A stretch of DNA of 64,000 bases from Gloeopeniophorella convolvens (lineage: Eukaryota; Basidiomycota; Agaricomycetes; Russulales): the NCBI GenBank assembly GCA_022496205.1, contig WTXD01000009.1, positions 558,001-622,000 on the forward strand, read 5' to 3'. Numbering within the stretch: the first letter of the stretch is position 1; the number at the start of each line of letters is the position of its first letter. Both the position numbers and the translations under genes were made by a program. The notes beneath the pieces are model-generated. The model had not been told where the DNA came from. It made no database searches and saw only the letters and a list, made by a program, of their open reading frames with translations. Positions 1 to 12,099 of the stretch are shown here, piece after piece.

Positions 1-1
1 A

Positions 2-181
2 GGGGCGTCGTCGTCGCCATCGTTCAAGAGCAAGGCGAAGGACGAGGCCGCGCTGCGGCGCTCAGCGCGGCTCCGGGGGAGCAGCGCGGGCAGCAGCCCG
101 TCGAAGAAGGCGGGCGTGCCAGAGGCACGGGGCCGTGAGCGCCGCAGGAGCGTAATGCACGGCTCGTCGCTGCAGTTTTGA
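2..181 (+). CDS. C-terminal fragment of an unidentified protein
   Basis: An open frame enters from the left edge and stops with TGA at 179-181, giving 59 residues. The peptide is rich in Ser, Lys, Arg and Ala, with a SARLRG stretch and an RERRRS stretch, so it looks like a disordered basic tail, possibly of a nuclear protein. No domain is visible and the start lies outside the window. The frame is open through a GC-rich region whose third positions favour G/C, which is why I treat it as coding. No function can be assigned. Confidence 0.5.
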   Translation, partial: GASSSPSFKSKAKDEAALRRSARLRGSSAGSSPSKKAGVPEARGRERRRSVMHGSSLQF

Positions 182-769
182 GAGTGTTTGGGACGCGTGC
201 AGCTTTGCTGGTCTCCCCGCTTTTTTCTTTCTATTTTCTCGTGCTTGGCATCTGAAACCTGCTTATCGCTCACCCATCTACGCTGCTCGCGGGCAGCATA
301 TATGATCCCCTTCGCAACTATGACAACTCATATAAAGCATATGGCTTATTTACGCTCCATCCATCGCATTTCGCTGATGTCTTTTTTTCCTCTCTTTTGC
401 TGTACTGGTGACTACGGTGACCTTCGATCGCTGGCCCAAGTCGCAATAGGTGTGGCGCTGGCCTACTTTTATCTCTCCTCTTCATGTCTTAGAATGTATG
501 TATGCTTTGTCTTGACGGTCTCAAATGCAATAAGATGACTATATGCACGCTCGCTCGAGGGACGAGGAAAGGGACGAATTTTTGGTGGGTATCGAATCAG
601 ACATAGCATTCACGTCGTCAACACCTACAGAATATTCGTACACCGCATGGGGCACGGCAGCATTAACGTATGGGAAGAACGAATATCGTATCGTATCAAG
701 GGGTCGCTCAAGAAGAGCGCGGTGGGAAATAAGCAACTCAAGACAATAAAATCGGCACACAGCACGAAA
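182..769. other. Intergenic, convergent 3' ends
   Basis: AT-richer sequence between the stop of the left-edge gene and the stop of the stomatin gene. It holds only short frames with no recognisable protein, and probably contains the 3' UTRs of both convergent genes. Confidence 0.5.
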
Positions 770-2059
770 TTATACATCGGACACGGTGGAGAGAAGCCCG
801 GCGCGTCCAACCGCCCCGAGACCCTCGCCACCCTCGTCGCGCACTGCACTGGATGAGCCGCCTTGAGAATGGCCGAGCTGGCTCATGACGTCGCTCTGGA
901 GCTGCATGGGCACAAAGACGACTTTGCTGTTCGCGCTCTTCGCCATCTGCTGCAGCGCCTCGAGCTGGCGGATCTGCATGGCCGCAGGCGACGCGAGGAT
1001 GTCGGCCGCCTGGCGCATGAGGCGCGCGGCATCGACCTCGGCGCGTGCGGCGATGACCTTACTCTCGCCAATACGCTTCTGCTGCGCGGCGCTGGACAGC
1101 GACGCGGAAACCTCGGCCGAGAAGATGATGTCCTTGATGAGGATGCCCTCGATCGCGACGCCCCACTTGTCGGCGACGTCGCCGACAATCTCGGCAATCT
1201 CGAACGCGATGGCCTCGCGCTCGGTGACGACAGACTGGACAGCGCGCGCACCGACGACGTGCCGCAGGGTGGTCTGGGCACGCTCGATGAGCGCCTGGCG
1301 CAGGTCCGTGATGCCAAACGCGGCGCGGTACGGGTTCGCGATTTGGAAGTAGATCACAGAGTCGCTGCGCCCAGGTGTCAGCCGCGAACGCGCAAAACAC
1401 GCGCGGGAGAAGGAATGCGTACATCTCGACGTTGACATTGTCACGGGTGATGACAGACTGGCGGCCGATGGAGATGATCTGGATCTTGACGTCGACGACG
1501 CGGAGGGACTCTGTGCAGACGTTGACCTGGACGAGGCCGGGATCGACGGCCTTGTAGAACTGGCCGAAGCGGGAGACGAGTCCCACGGAGCCTGTGAACG
1601 GAGACATGCAGGAAATAAATACAGAAGCATGGGATGCGAGGAAGAGCTGGAGGCGACGGACCTTGCCGGACCTCCTTGAACGGGTTGGGACAAGGACAGC
1701 ACGGGACAGCACCAATGAAGCCGATGCATGCGCCGAGCGTCTGCATCATTGAGCCGTAGAAACCATGGGTGACGCCTTCGGTGCCCATGTCCTGCGCGTA
1801 CGACGGCTGCATCTCGTCCTTTCTCAGAGGCTGCACCTTGATGACATGCTTGCCATTGGGCCCGGGGGCAGTACGAGGGGCACGCGTGCTGTCCTCTGTG
1901 ACTTGATCCATGGGATGGATGGTGGTGAGCGTAGGTGGTCAAGGAGCGGGGTGAGCGCTTACCATTCGGGGCATCATGGTCGACGACGTTCCCCCGGGAC
2001 GAGGAGGTGCCAACCGGGGATGGGAGACGATCTTTCCTGTCGGGGTCTGCGGAGGACAT
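770..2059 (-). CDS. Stomatin-like SPFH (band 7) membrane protein
   Basis: Four exons on the minus strand: 2059-1963, 1895-1662, 1591-1423 and 1364-770, giving 364 residues. All three introns are GT-AG (67, 70 and 58 nt). Residues 1-77 are polar. A hydrophobic stretch at about 78-97 is followed by a cysteine cluster (CCPC, 98-101), which fits the membrane hairpin and palmitoylation site of stomatins. The SPFH domain follows from about 112 (GLVSRFGQF, then VEIDSVIYFQI across the third intron, and AQTTLRHVVG), with the usual coiled region and oligomerisation tail (KSANSKVVFVPM). The family scaffolds membrane microdomains at the plasma membrane or mitochondria. The ATG at 2059 is the first in frame near the domain. 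The C-terminus is Gly/Ser-rich. Confidence 0.88.
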   Translation of the reverse strand: MSSADPDRKDRLPSPVGTSSSRGNVVDHDAPNGKRSPRSLTTYAHHHPSHGSSHRGQHACPSYCPRAQWQACHQGAASEKGRDAAVVRAGHGHRRRHPWFLRLNDADARRMHRLHWCCPVLSLSQPVQGGPARSVASSSSSHPMLLYLFPACLRSQAPWDSSPASASSTRPSIPASSRSTSAQSPSASSTSRSRSSPSAASLSSPVTMSTSRCTHSFSRACFARSRLTPGRSDSVIYFQIANPYRAAFGITDLRQALIERAQTTLRHVVGARAVQSVVTEREAIAFEIAEIVGDVADKWGVAIEGILIKDIIFSAEVSASLSSAAQQKRIGESKVIAARAEVDAARLMRQAADILASPAAMQIRQLEALQQMAKSANSKVVFVPMQLQSDVMSQLGHSQGGSSSAVRDEGGEGLGAVGRAGLLSTVSDV

Positions 2060-3841
2060 GTCAGCTGCGCGGGTGGTGAACGTGGCGAAGCACTGGAGGA
2101 GCGACGAGGAAAGCGAGGACCTGCACGGATATAAACGCAAACTGGCCTGCTGCGCAATTCCCTTCCTGGCTGACCGTGTCCTCTCCTCCATCTCAACTGA
2201 TCACACGCCTTTGCTCTGTCCGCCCCCCGGGCGTCCGGCGTCCCGTCCCCTGCTGCGCGTGTCAACGCACTGCATTGCTCCCTCGCGCTCCCTCCCACCG
2301 CCCGATCAACGCGTATCCTAGCTCCGTTATTCTTCGCTCGCATATCCACTCCACCAGTGCCCCCTACCGCCAGCGCGCAGACGTGACGCGCGTGACTGGT
2401 TCGTTGATTACGTCCGTCACCGAGGGAGCAGCGAGCACCGCTCTCCGGCTCTTTTCGATCTGGTCACCTCCTCGACAGGCCTCAGGGACCTAGCTTGCCG
2501 CACCGTGGTGCATAAGCCTCGGACAGCAATCGAACAGCTGACATGTGCGCAGGCAGCAGCGGTCAGCTGTATCAGTGTACATACTTGTAGCACCGCCTCA
2601 GACTCACCCTTCCGCTTGCCGCATTTGAATCTTATGACCCCGCTGCCATGGTGTCCCTTCGGCGACTTGTATACCTCTCAGGGTACTTGCTTGCGGCTCG
2701 CCTTGCACCTTGTGTTTGGTCGCCACATAAGCTTTCACTCAGTTGTCATTCGGGCTGTGTCGCGCGTGGGACTAGGGCGCGCGAACGCGACTCCTTCTGT
2801 CGGCGTGTCGCGGCCCACCGCGGTGCACGTAGAATGAGCACAGACTTGTTCCGGACTAATGCACGAACGGTCCAGCGATGTCGATCGCATCCTCGCCCAC
2901 CTAGACCCCAATAGTGATGGACGCCGTGGTGTGTCGAATCGCGCATACAGCGCGGTACTAGGTTTGGAAGCGCGGTAAGCTGAATGAGACGCCCCTCCAA
3001 GAACCCAGGCGCAAAGACTGCAGGTGGGTTTCACGTACATTCCGCCAGCGTATTTGGTCAGCCGGCCACAGAGCGCTGCCTCTCCATGTGCGTACAACAC
3101 ATAGGCGCGCTCGTCCTTGTCACTCATTGCTCTTGATTAGGCTGGTCTAAAACTGCCAGACGCTTAAGCTCCGAGATGTTGTATCTTTCCGCAGTCCCGT
3201 CGCGTACTACTGTTGTTCCATCAATCTGGGCACGCATGTATTTCCAGGGCCCCGAGATAGTCCCGTGCTAGGGACCGCAACCGCAGGAATCCCCGCGCGG
3301 TGCTGCAATGCATAGGGAGGTGCAAGACTGGGGTTGGATCTTAGCCCCCCCCCCCCCCCTCCCTCCCCTCTCTCTCTCCCGGGGTCGCTTTGGGGGATCA
3401 CGCACTTATGTGCCTTTCTGCCTGCTTCATTGTCTACTGCGACCTGGACAATAACCAGAACTAGATGAGGACAAGACACACTTCATTATTGGCGGTCTTC
3501 AGACGTCAGGCGGCAGCTACTTAGATCGAGCACCATCTCTACTGTCGTGTAGGGTACGGTCGGCGGATGTAATAAATTCGCATGCATTGATCGTTGTCAC
3601 AGCCCCACTCCCCTCTGGTAGAACGCAAGAGTCCAACTGCCCAGTCGTCAGTGAATGCATCCAACTGCGATTGTTGTCAGCAATCTACGAAAGCGATACT
3701 CGACTAGATGTACAACATAGATACACAAAGCACCTATCATACACACTCATTCCACCCATCCGTACGGCAGATATCTAACTCAACAGCACAACACAGAGCA
3801 AAGCGCAACATACAGCAGACAGCACGTAGCACACCGATTGG
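2060..3841. other. 1.8 kb intergenic region
   Basis: Upstream of the stomatin gene and downstream of SNF1. It holds a C/CT low-complexity tract (3345-3380). A minus-strand frame beginning with ATG at 3127 (MSDKDERAYVLYAHG) reads plausibly for about 45 codons but shows no homology I recognise. No other gene is supported. Confidence 0.4.
3345..3380. repeat. Poly-C / CT low-complexity tract
   Basis: Fifteen consecutive C (3345-3359) are followed by a polypyrimidine run of CCT and CT units up to 3380. It lies in noncoding DNA between the stomatin and SNF1 genes. Confidence 0.9.
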
Positions 3842-6131
<2,290 letters not shown>

Positions 6132-6254
6132 TGCTGGCCGAGAGCGCCGACGGACGAGCTGAATCTCTTGTTTGTCCCTGTGTGGCACGCCCCTCCCAGT
6201 TACGTCATGTTCTTCCCCGCCTTGTGGCCGACCCGCACTGGACGCGTCCGAGCC
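6132..6254. promoter_or_regulatory. Shared SNF1 / EVE-gene promoter region
   Basis: Only 123 bp separate the two divergent start codons, so the two 5' UTRs and promoters must overlap or be very short. No TATA box is evident. If the EVE gene starts at the upstream in-frame ATG (6207), the gap is 75 bp. Confidence 0.5.
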
Positions 6255-7483
6255 ATGGCTACTTCAGCCGCACGACACTGGCTTATGAAGGCCGAGCCCA
6301 ATTCTCGCATAGAAAAAGGAAAGGACGTTAAAGTGAGTCTACAAATGTAGCTAGCGTGATCGCCACGAATCCCTTCACACTCGCATATCCAAGTTCAGCG
6401 TCGATGACTTTGAGGTGGTCGGAACGACGCCATGGGAGGGGGTGCGGAACGCTGAGGCGAGGAACCTCATGAAAAGCATGAAAGTCGGAGATAAGGTCGT
6501 TATCGTGCCTGTGACTCGCCGCACCGGGCGCGCTTACTTTGTTGGGCTAACAGGTTTTGTTCTATCACTCCAACTGCGTCTCTCCAGGTACGTCAGTCAG
6601 ATCCGGCGGTACTGCCCAGCGTGTGACGGGTCGGACATCCTTACTCACAGGCATCGCTGGCTTTGCTGAGGTAAATCATTTCGGGGGTTCTTCTCTTCCG
6701 TACCTTGTCAATCACTATTTTATACACACCGAAACGTAGGTGGCAAAGGAAGCCTACCCAGATTGTAAGGGCCCTTTATTGTTGTTACAGGGGGTCCAAT
6801 CTAAGCGCACGATCTTCACAGACACCGCATGGGACCCGTAAGTTGCCCTGGATTGGATTGCCTATTCCTATATTCTGATGACGTCGTCGGTGTTGGGTCA
6901 TGGGCAGGAAGCACCCATATTATGATCCAGTGCGTGTTGCCCGGCGGTCGCGCTGTCGCGAGGCCCGTTCTGACGCCACAGCTGCAGAAGTCGGACGAGA
7001 CGAACCCAAAATGGTACATGGTTGACGTGAAGTTCGCATCGCGCGCCAAGCACTTTGTGCCGTACCCATTGCTGCGTGACATTGCCGCAGGCGGGGAGGA
7101 GCCGTCCGCCAACGTGGAGTACGTTGGCGAGGAGGGAGTGAAGGCTATCAAGGGTCAGTCGCGGCGTTCACAATTGCGCGAGAGAGTATCTGTAACACGA
7201 CCGCGCAGGGATGGATCTGGTGCATCGGGGACGCCTGAGTGTGCAGCGAGTGGAACTGGCAGCGTGGGACGTGATCGTGCAGATGGCAGAGAAGGGCGGA
7301 TGGGACGAGGACGTCGCCAGGGGCAAAAAGAGCAAAGGAAGAGCGACAGCGCCAGGCAAGACAGCGGGACGGAAACGGAAGGGGCGGGACGAGGAGGAAG
7401 ATGAGGCTGGAGCGAAGAGATCGTCAGGGGACGCGGGAGAGCCGCGTCGGCGATCGACCAGACGGTCGGTACGGAAGGACTGA
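6255..7483 (+). CDS. EVE-domain (PUA-like) protein, thymocyte nuclear protein 1 family
   Basis: Nine exons: 6255-6332, 6394-6495, 6554-6587, 6651-6670, 6740-6764, 6822-6837, 6908-6929, 6988-7153 and 7209-7483; 245 residues. The EVE domain occupies about residues 8-170, with the family hallmarks HWLMKAEP, a GVRNAEARN motif, VLFYHSN, GIAGFAEV, YPDYTAWDP and NPKWYMVDV. EVE/PUA-like folds bind modified nucleic acids (5-methylcytosine derivatives or modified RNA). The C-terminal tail is Lys/Arg-rich with acidic patches, and looks like a nuclear-targeting tail. Exons 3 to 7 are only 16-34 nt each, yet their joins restore every family motif. An upstream in-frame ATG at 6207 would add 16 residues with a mitochondrial-leader flavour. 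Confidence 0.88.
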
Positions 7484-7727
7484 GGACATGTAATACTACT
7501 TATTGAATGAATTGTTGAGACAATGCACGGATGGTTACAAGCGTGTGCGGCTACGAGGCTACGGCTGCTTACAGCTGCCGGATACAGGCATTCGGACCCC
7601 GGGCCGGAGGGTGGTGGCGGAATCGGGCGTGTTGAGGCGCCCCGTTCGAGGCTGTTCCCATCTCCCACCTGCCGCTTCCTCGATCCGGCACTCTCCCCCT
7701 GCCTGTTCTTCGCCACCGCACCCGGTC

Positions 7728-10700
7728 ATGAGCAGCGCAGATGTCCTCTCCTCGTCCCCCCCTTCTCCCTCACCCGCACCCGCTCCCCCATCACCCGGCA
7801 CAGACCACGTTGACCCCCCTTCCGAGCAACACGCGCTCCACCCCTCCCTCCCGACCCCCTCCCTTCCGTCCACCACCACTCCCTCGACATCCCCATCCTC
7901 GACCATCACGTCGACGACCTCCCCCAAGACGTCGGAGAGAATGCCTTCATGATCGTGGAGCGAGAAAGCCAGGACGACCCCCAAGACGACCCCGCTCACC
8001 AGACCGTCGACGTACAGGGCAGAGAGGGCGTCATGGTCATGGACAGCGGAGATGATGGTCAGCAGTGGTTTCCGGAGCATGAAAACCACGAGCTCAAACG
8101 CGTAAAGGTGCGGCTTCACACCCAATCTCCACCCGTGCAGTTTTCGCGTTCCCGGCCCATGCCACATACGCGAGGTTTCTCTGACCTTCTTTCCCTTCTT
8201 CAAGGTCTATGAACTCATCGACTCGCGCTGGGTTGACCAGGGTACCGCCTTGTGCTTCGGTCAGTACGAGGACGGCGAGGCTGCCCTCATTGCCAAAGCG
8301 GAGGCAAATATGTCAGAGGTCATACTCAAAACCACCATCCGTTCCAGCGAGACCTATCAGCGCCAACAAGGTCGGTTTCTCGCTTATGTGGAATCACACT
8401 CTCCCAAGCACCCTCTTACGACTTTGCCCGAACAGATACCCTCATCGTGTGGACAGAACCGGACGGCGTTGACTACGCGTTGAGTTTTCAAGATCCCGAG
8501 GGTTGTATGGAGCTGTGGAATTTTATCCTTGAGGTGCAAGCATTGCGTGGGAGCAACGGTGGTACGTGCCCACCAGACGCAGCGCTTTCTGGGTTGCAGG
8601 AACGAGATCCGTGTGCAGATCGACAGGCCGAATCTTCGTCTCCTCTGACAGGGCCCGAGCCGTCTATTACAACTGGAAGCATCATCCGCTCGGGGCATCT
8701 GCCCCAGCCTGCCCTTGGCATCCTTATGGAGATAGACAGGGCCATTCGTGCGCTATCTCGGACAGCCGCAATCAAGGACAAGATCTGCGAGTATATTCAG
8801 CGCGCAGTCCGTCGTTCCCCCCGCATATAGTAGTCGGACATCCTTAAACGATGCATTCAGGACTACATCAAGGCCATGATTGACGTTATGCATCAGGCAG
8901 AGGACCTTGAAAACCTCGACGACCTTCGCGCTCTGTGTACCCTCATGCAAACGATACGTGAGTCAACGCGCCCTCTGTCTGTCTCTACGTTAATCCTCGT
9001 TCCGCCCAGTCATGATGAGTGACCATGGTATGTACGAGCACATCCTAGAGGACGACCGCTACTATGGTGTGCTGGGCATGCTCGAATGTACGCCCTGAAC
9101 CCACTGCACTCTCGTGCTCTGACAATCTCTCCCTTAGACGATCCCGAATTCCCAAACCACAAGGCCAACTACCGCGACTTCCTCCGCGATATGACGCATT
9201 ACCACCAACCCATCACCATTCATGACCCGCTCATCCAAAAGAAGATTCACCATACGTACCGATTGCTCTTCTTGAAGGACGTCGTCCTCGCGCGGGCTCT
9301 GGACGATTCGACATTCAACGTGTTGAACTCGTGCATCATTTTCAACCAAATCGACATCATCACTCACGTGCAGAACGACGCGCGCTTCCTGCCGGACGTT
9401 GTCAACCTGTTCCTTGTTCCCAATTCGGATGCATCCTCTGGTCCCAGCGCTGGTGCCGAAATTGAAACCAGCGCCAATGCGGGCTCGGAGCCTGACAAGC
9501 ACGTGAACGGTGTCGACGAGACTCAACGTCGTCGCGAGGTTGTCTTCCTGATCCAGCAATTGTGCATCATGGGCAAGAATGTGCAGTTACCGACGCGCAT
9601 AGGCCTCTTCAAAACGCTCGTGGATCGCGGCATTGTACACGCGGTACAGTGGGCGCTGGGCCAGCCCGAAGGAACAGCAGCAGGACAGCAGATGATCGCG
9701 GTCGCGGGTGAAGTGCTTATCACGTTATTAGACCATGACGTGAACGGCGTACGCGAGCACGTGGTCAGACAATGCGAGGAGTTCGAGCAACGCAACGCCC
9801 GTGACGAGTCGCTGCTCACGTTACTATGCGGATTGATGGTACGGAGTCGGGACTTGGCGGTGCAGACGCTGGTGGGGGATTCATTGAAGCTTATGCTTGA
9901 GATGCCGTCATCGGATGGTAATGATGCAGTGCGTGGTCAGTCGACCTCGCAGGTAATCTTGTTGATCCCCTGTATTAGCAGACGCCGGCAAAGATGTTCT
10001 CTCGGCCAAGAGACGACGCTCGTACTGAGAAATTCCTCGACTATTTTTACAAGCTCTGCATACACCCACTTCTCAAGCCCATCTTTGACATTCCGGAACA
10101 CAGGCAACATCCTCCTGGTGGGTTCCTTGCCTCTTGTCGTTGATCCATTCACTGATGCGCCGGTAAAGACACCACGCTCATTTTGACCCGGGAGAAGACA
10201 AACCTTTATCTATCTTTATGCGATCTGCTGGCCACATTCGCTTTGCAGCATTCTTTCAGAAGTCATTTTTTCATGCTGACCTCCGGCATATCCTCTTATG
10301 TTGCCACATTATTGAGTAGTAAAGACAAGCACCTCCGTCTTGGTGAGCTTCGGCTCCGTTGATCTGTGACGATAGCGGACTCATTCGATGGTAGCTGCTC
10401 TCCGCTTCTTCCGGATACACCTGAAAATCAACAACCGAAATTTTCTGAACCATCTCATCAAGCTAGAGACGTTCAAGCCGATCATCGAGTTGACCGCAAA
10501 GGAGTCCCACCGTGATACCCTCGTTAGCTCTTCGTGTCAAGAGTTCTTCGAATTTATGCGTCGTGTAAGACCACTCCGCCTCGCCTGACAGCGGCTATCC
10601 TAACAGCGGCCCAGGAAAATATGAAGGACGTTATTGCTCATGTTATGACTAACTATGATGCGCGGGCCAAGCAACTAGCAGAATCCCGCTTCTGCGGCCC

Positions 10701-11481
10701 ATGTTTCAAGAATTTCATACGCAGGTATGAGATGAACATCCATCCCCCACCAGAAGCCGAGGAGAAGCCGCCGCCACTAAGGCACGTCTCGCCTCTGTCC
10801 TCGCCTATCGCTAGCCCTGACACGCCTCCCAGCCAACCGTCCGAGCTCCGCCGTATCGACCTCGACGAAGAATCGTACTTCAACGCTGACGACGACGAAG
10901 ACGACGAAGACGACTCCCCCGCGCCCGGCCCGCAACCTGCGCTCCCAATGCTCCTCTCGCCCCCGCTCGCACGCCTCCAATTTAGCCAAAAGCGTCGGCG
11001 GCAGCGCGCGTCGGGCATCCCGCTGCGCACAGGGCTCGTCACCGCTGGCGCGCAGCCACAGCAGCCGCAGCAGCAGCCACGCACGCCCTCGCCGGCCGCG
11101 CCGATCCACCTCCCGCGCACGCCGCCGATCGGCGCGCTCGTCGATTACGCCGACGACGACGAGGCCGCGTCCGACCCCGAGGACGCGCTGCTCGAGTCAC
11201 TCGTAGCGCCCAAGTCGGGCGCAGGTGCGGGCGGCGGGTTCGTGCCGTTACGCCCGGAGAAGCGGCGGCGCGGCGAGGAGGACGAGGACGAGATGGGGCT
11301 CGAGCGGCTGGTCAGCAAGTCGAAGCGGCCTGCCAAGGCCGGCGGCGGTGGCGGTGGTGGCGAGGAGGGCCCGAAGCGCATCCGGCTGCGGTTCGGCGCG
11401 GCGGGGCTGGCGGCGGCAACGTCGGCTCCGCCCGCTGCGGCGCGCTCAGAACCGGGCGCGAAGGACGCGGACACGGGATAA
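7728..11481 (+). CDS. PSY2: Serine/threonine phosphatase 4 regulatory subunit 3 (SMEK/Psy2)
   Basis: The conserved protein is read from exons 7949-8107, 8205-8370, 8436-8561, 8619-8806, 8861-8957, 9010-9087, 9138-9928, 9982-10117, 10169-10342, 10395-10564 and 10615-11481. It has an N-terminal EVH1/PH-like domain (HELKRVKVYELIDSRWVDQG, DTLIVWTEPDGVDYALSFQD) and a long SMK1 helical repeat region (YEHILEDDRYYGVLGMLE, HHTYRLLFLKDVV, ALRFFRIHLKINNRNFLNHL). The tail is acidic and Pro-rich with a basic end. From 7949 the product is 983 residues. PP4 targets DNA-damage and gluconeogenic factors through this subunit. The true start is probably the ATG at 7728, but that frame joins the conserved frame only if one base is restored in a C-rich run near 7855-7865; see findings. 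Confidence 0.88.
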
Positions 11482-12099
11482 CGCGCGCGTGCGTCATCGC
11501 CGACTCGTGTCCCTCGCAATTCACTCCCTGTTCAGTCGTTTTCGTGTGCATATCTCGTCCTTTTCATGTAGATGGTTATTCTCTGTCACTCGTGTCAACA
11601 TGTATCCTTGTATTTGTTTCTCTACAATTCCTGCTTTCCTCGCGGCTCCATATCCAGCAGACATTGAGGTAGATTTCGCAAGTATCAATAGTATACATGG
11701 GTTTGTGCAGAAGCGGATTGTACCCGACGACGGGGAGGCTAGTAAACGGAAACAGCAACATGGTATGCAAGAAGTTCGAAAGACACAGGGAAGGGGCTGG
11801 TGCAGACAAGGATGGGGTGCGAGTAGAATTACGGAATACGGAGTATGTGTCATCAAGACGGAAGGCGATAAGCGATATGGCGGATGCGGTGGAAATGGAC
11901 AGACGGGAGCGAATTGTGTGAAGACAGACGATTAAGCGGGAACACGGTGAACAGAAGAATAAATAGATAGATACGAACGAGCAGTCCGTAGATGGAGGGT
12001 ACGTGAACACAGGATACCGAGGGAGAGATGAATGGAAGATGGAGAAAATGTGTGCTCATATATATAGACTGCTACAAACATTTGCCTTGGCCGCCGCCT
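11482..12099. other. Intergenic, convergent 3' ends
   Basis: Lies between the stops of the PP4 subunit gene and the WHI3-like gene. It is AT-richer and carries only short unsupported frames; it probably contains both 3' UTRs. Confidence 0.5.

Noticed and set aside
3345..3380. The C tract as part of a transposon or telomere-like repeat.
   Set aside because: No terminal repeats, target-site duplication, coding remnant or regular telomeric unit is present; it is simple low-complexity DNA.
9953..9981. A 29-nt GT-AG intron in the PP4 subunit gene.
   Set aside because: Too short to be spliced; the donor at 9929 gives a 53-nt intron in the same phase and a better protein join.
10653..11519. Long minus-strand frames rich in Ser and Gly.
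   Set aside because: They are antisense to the GC-rich, acidic/Pro-rich last exon of the PP4 subunit gene.
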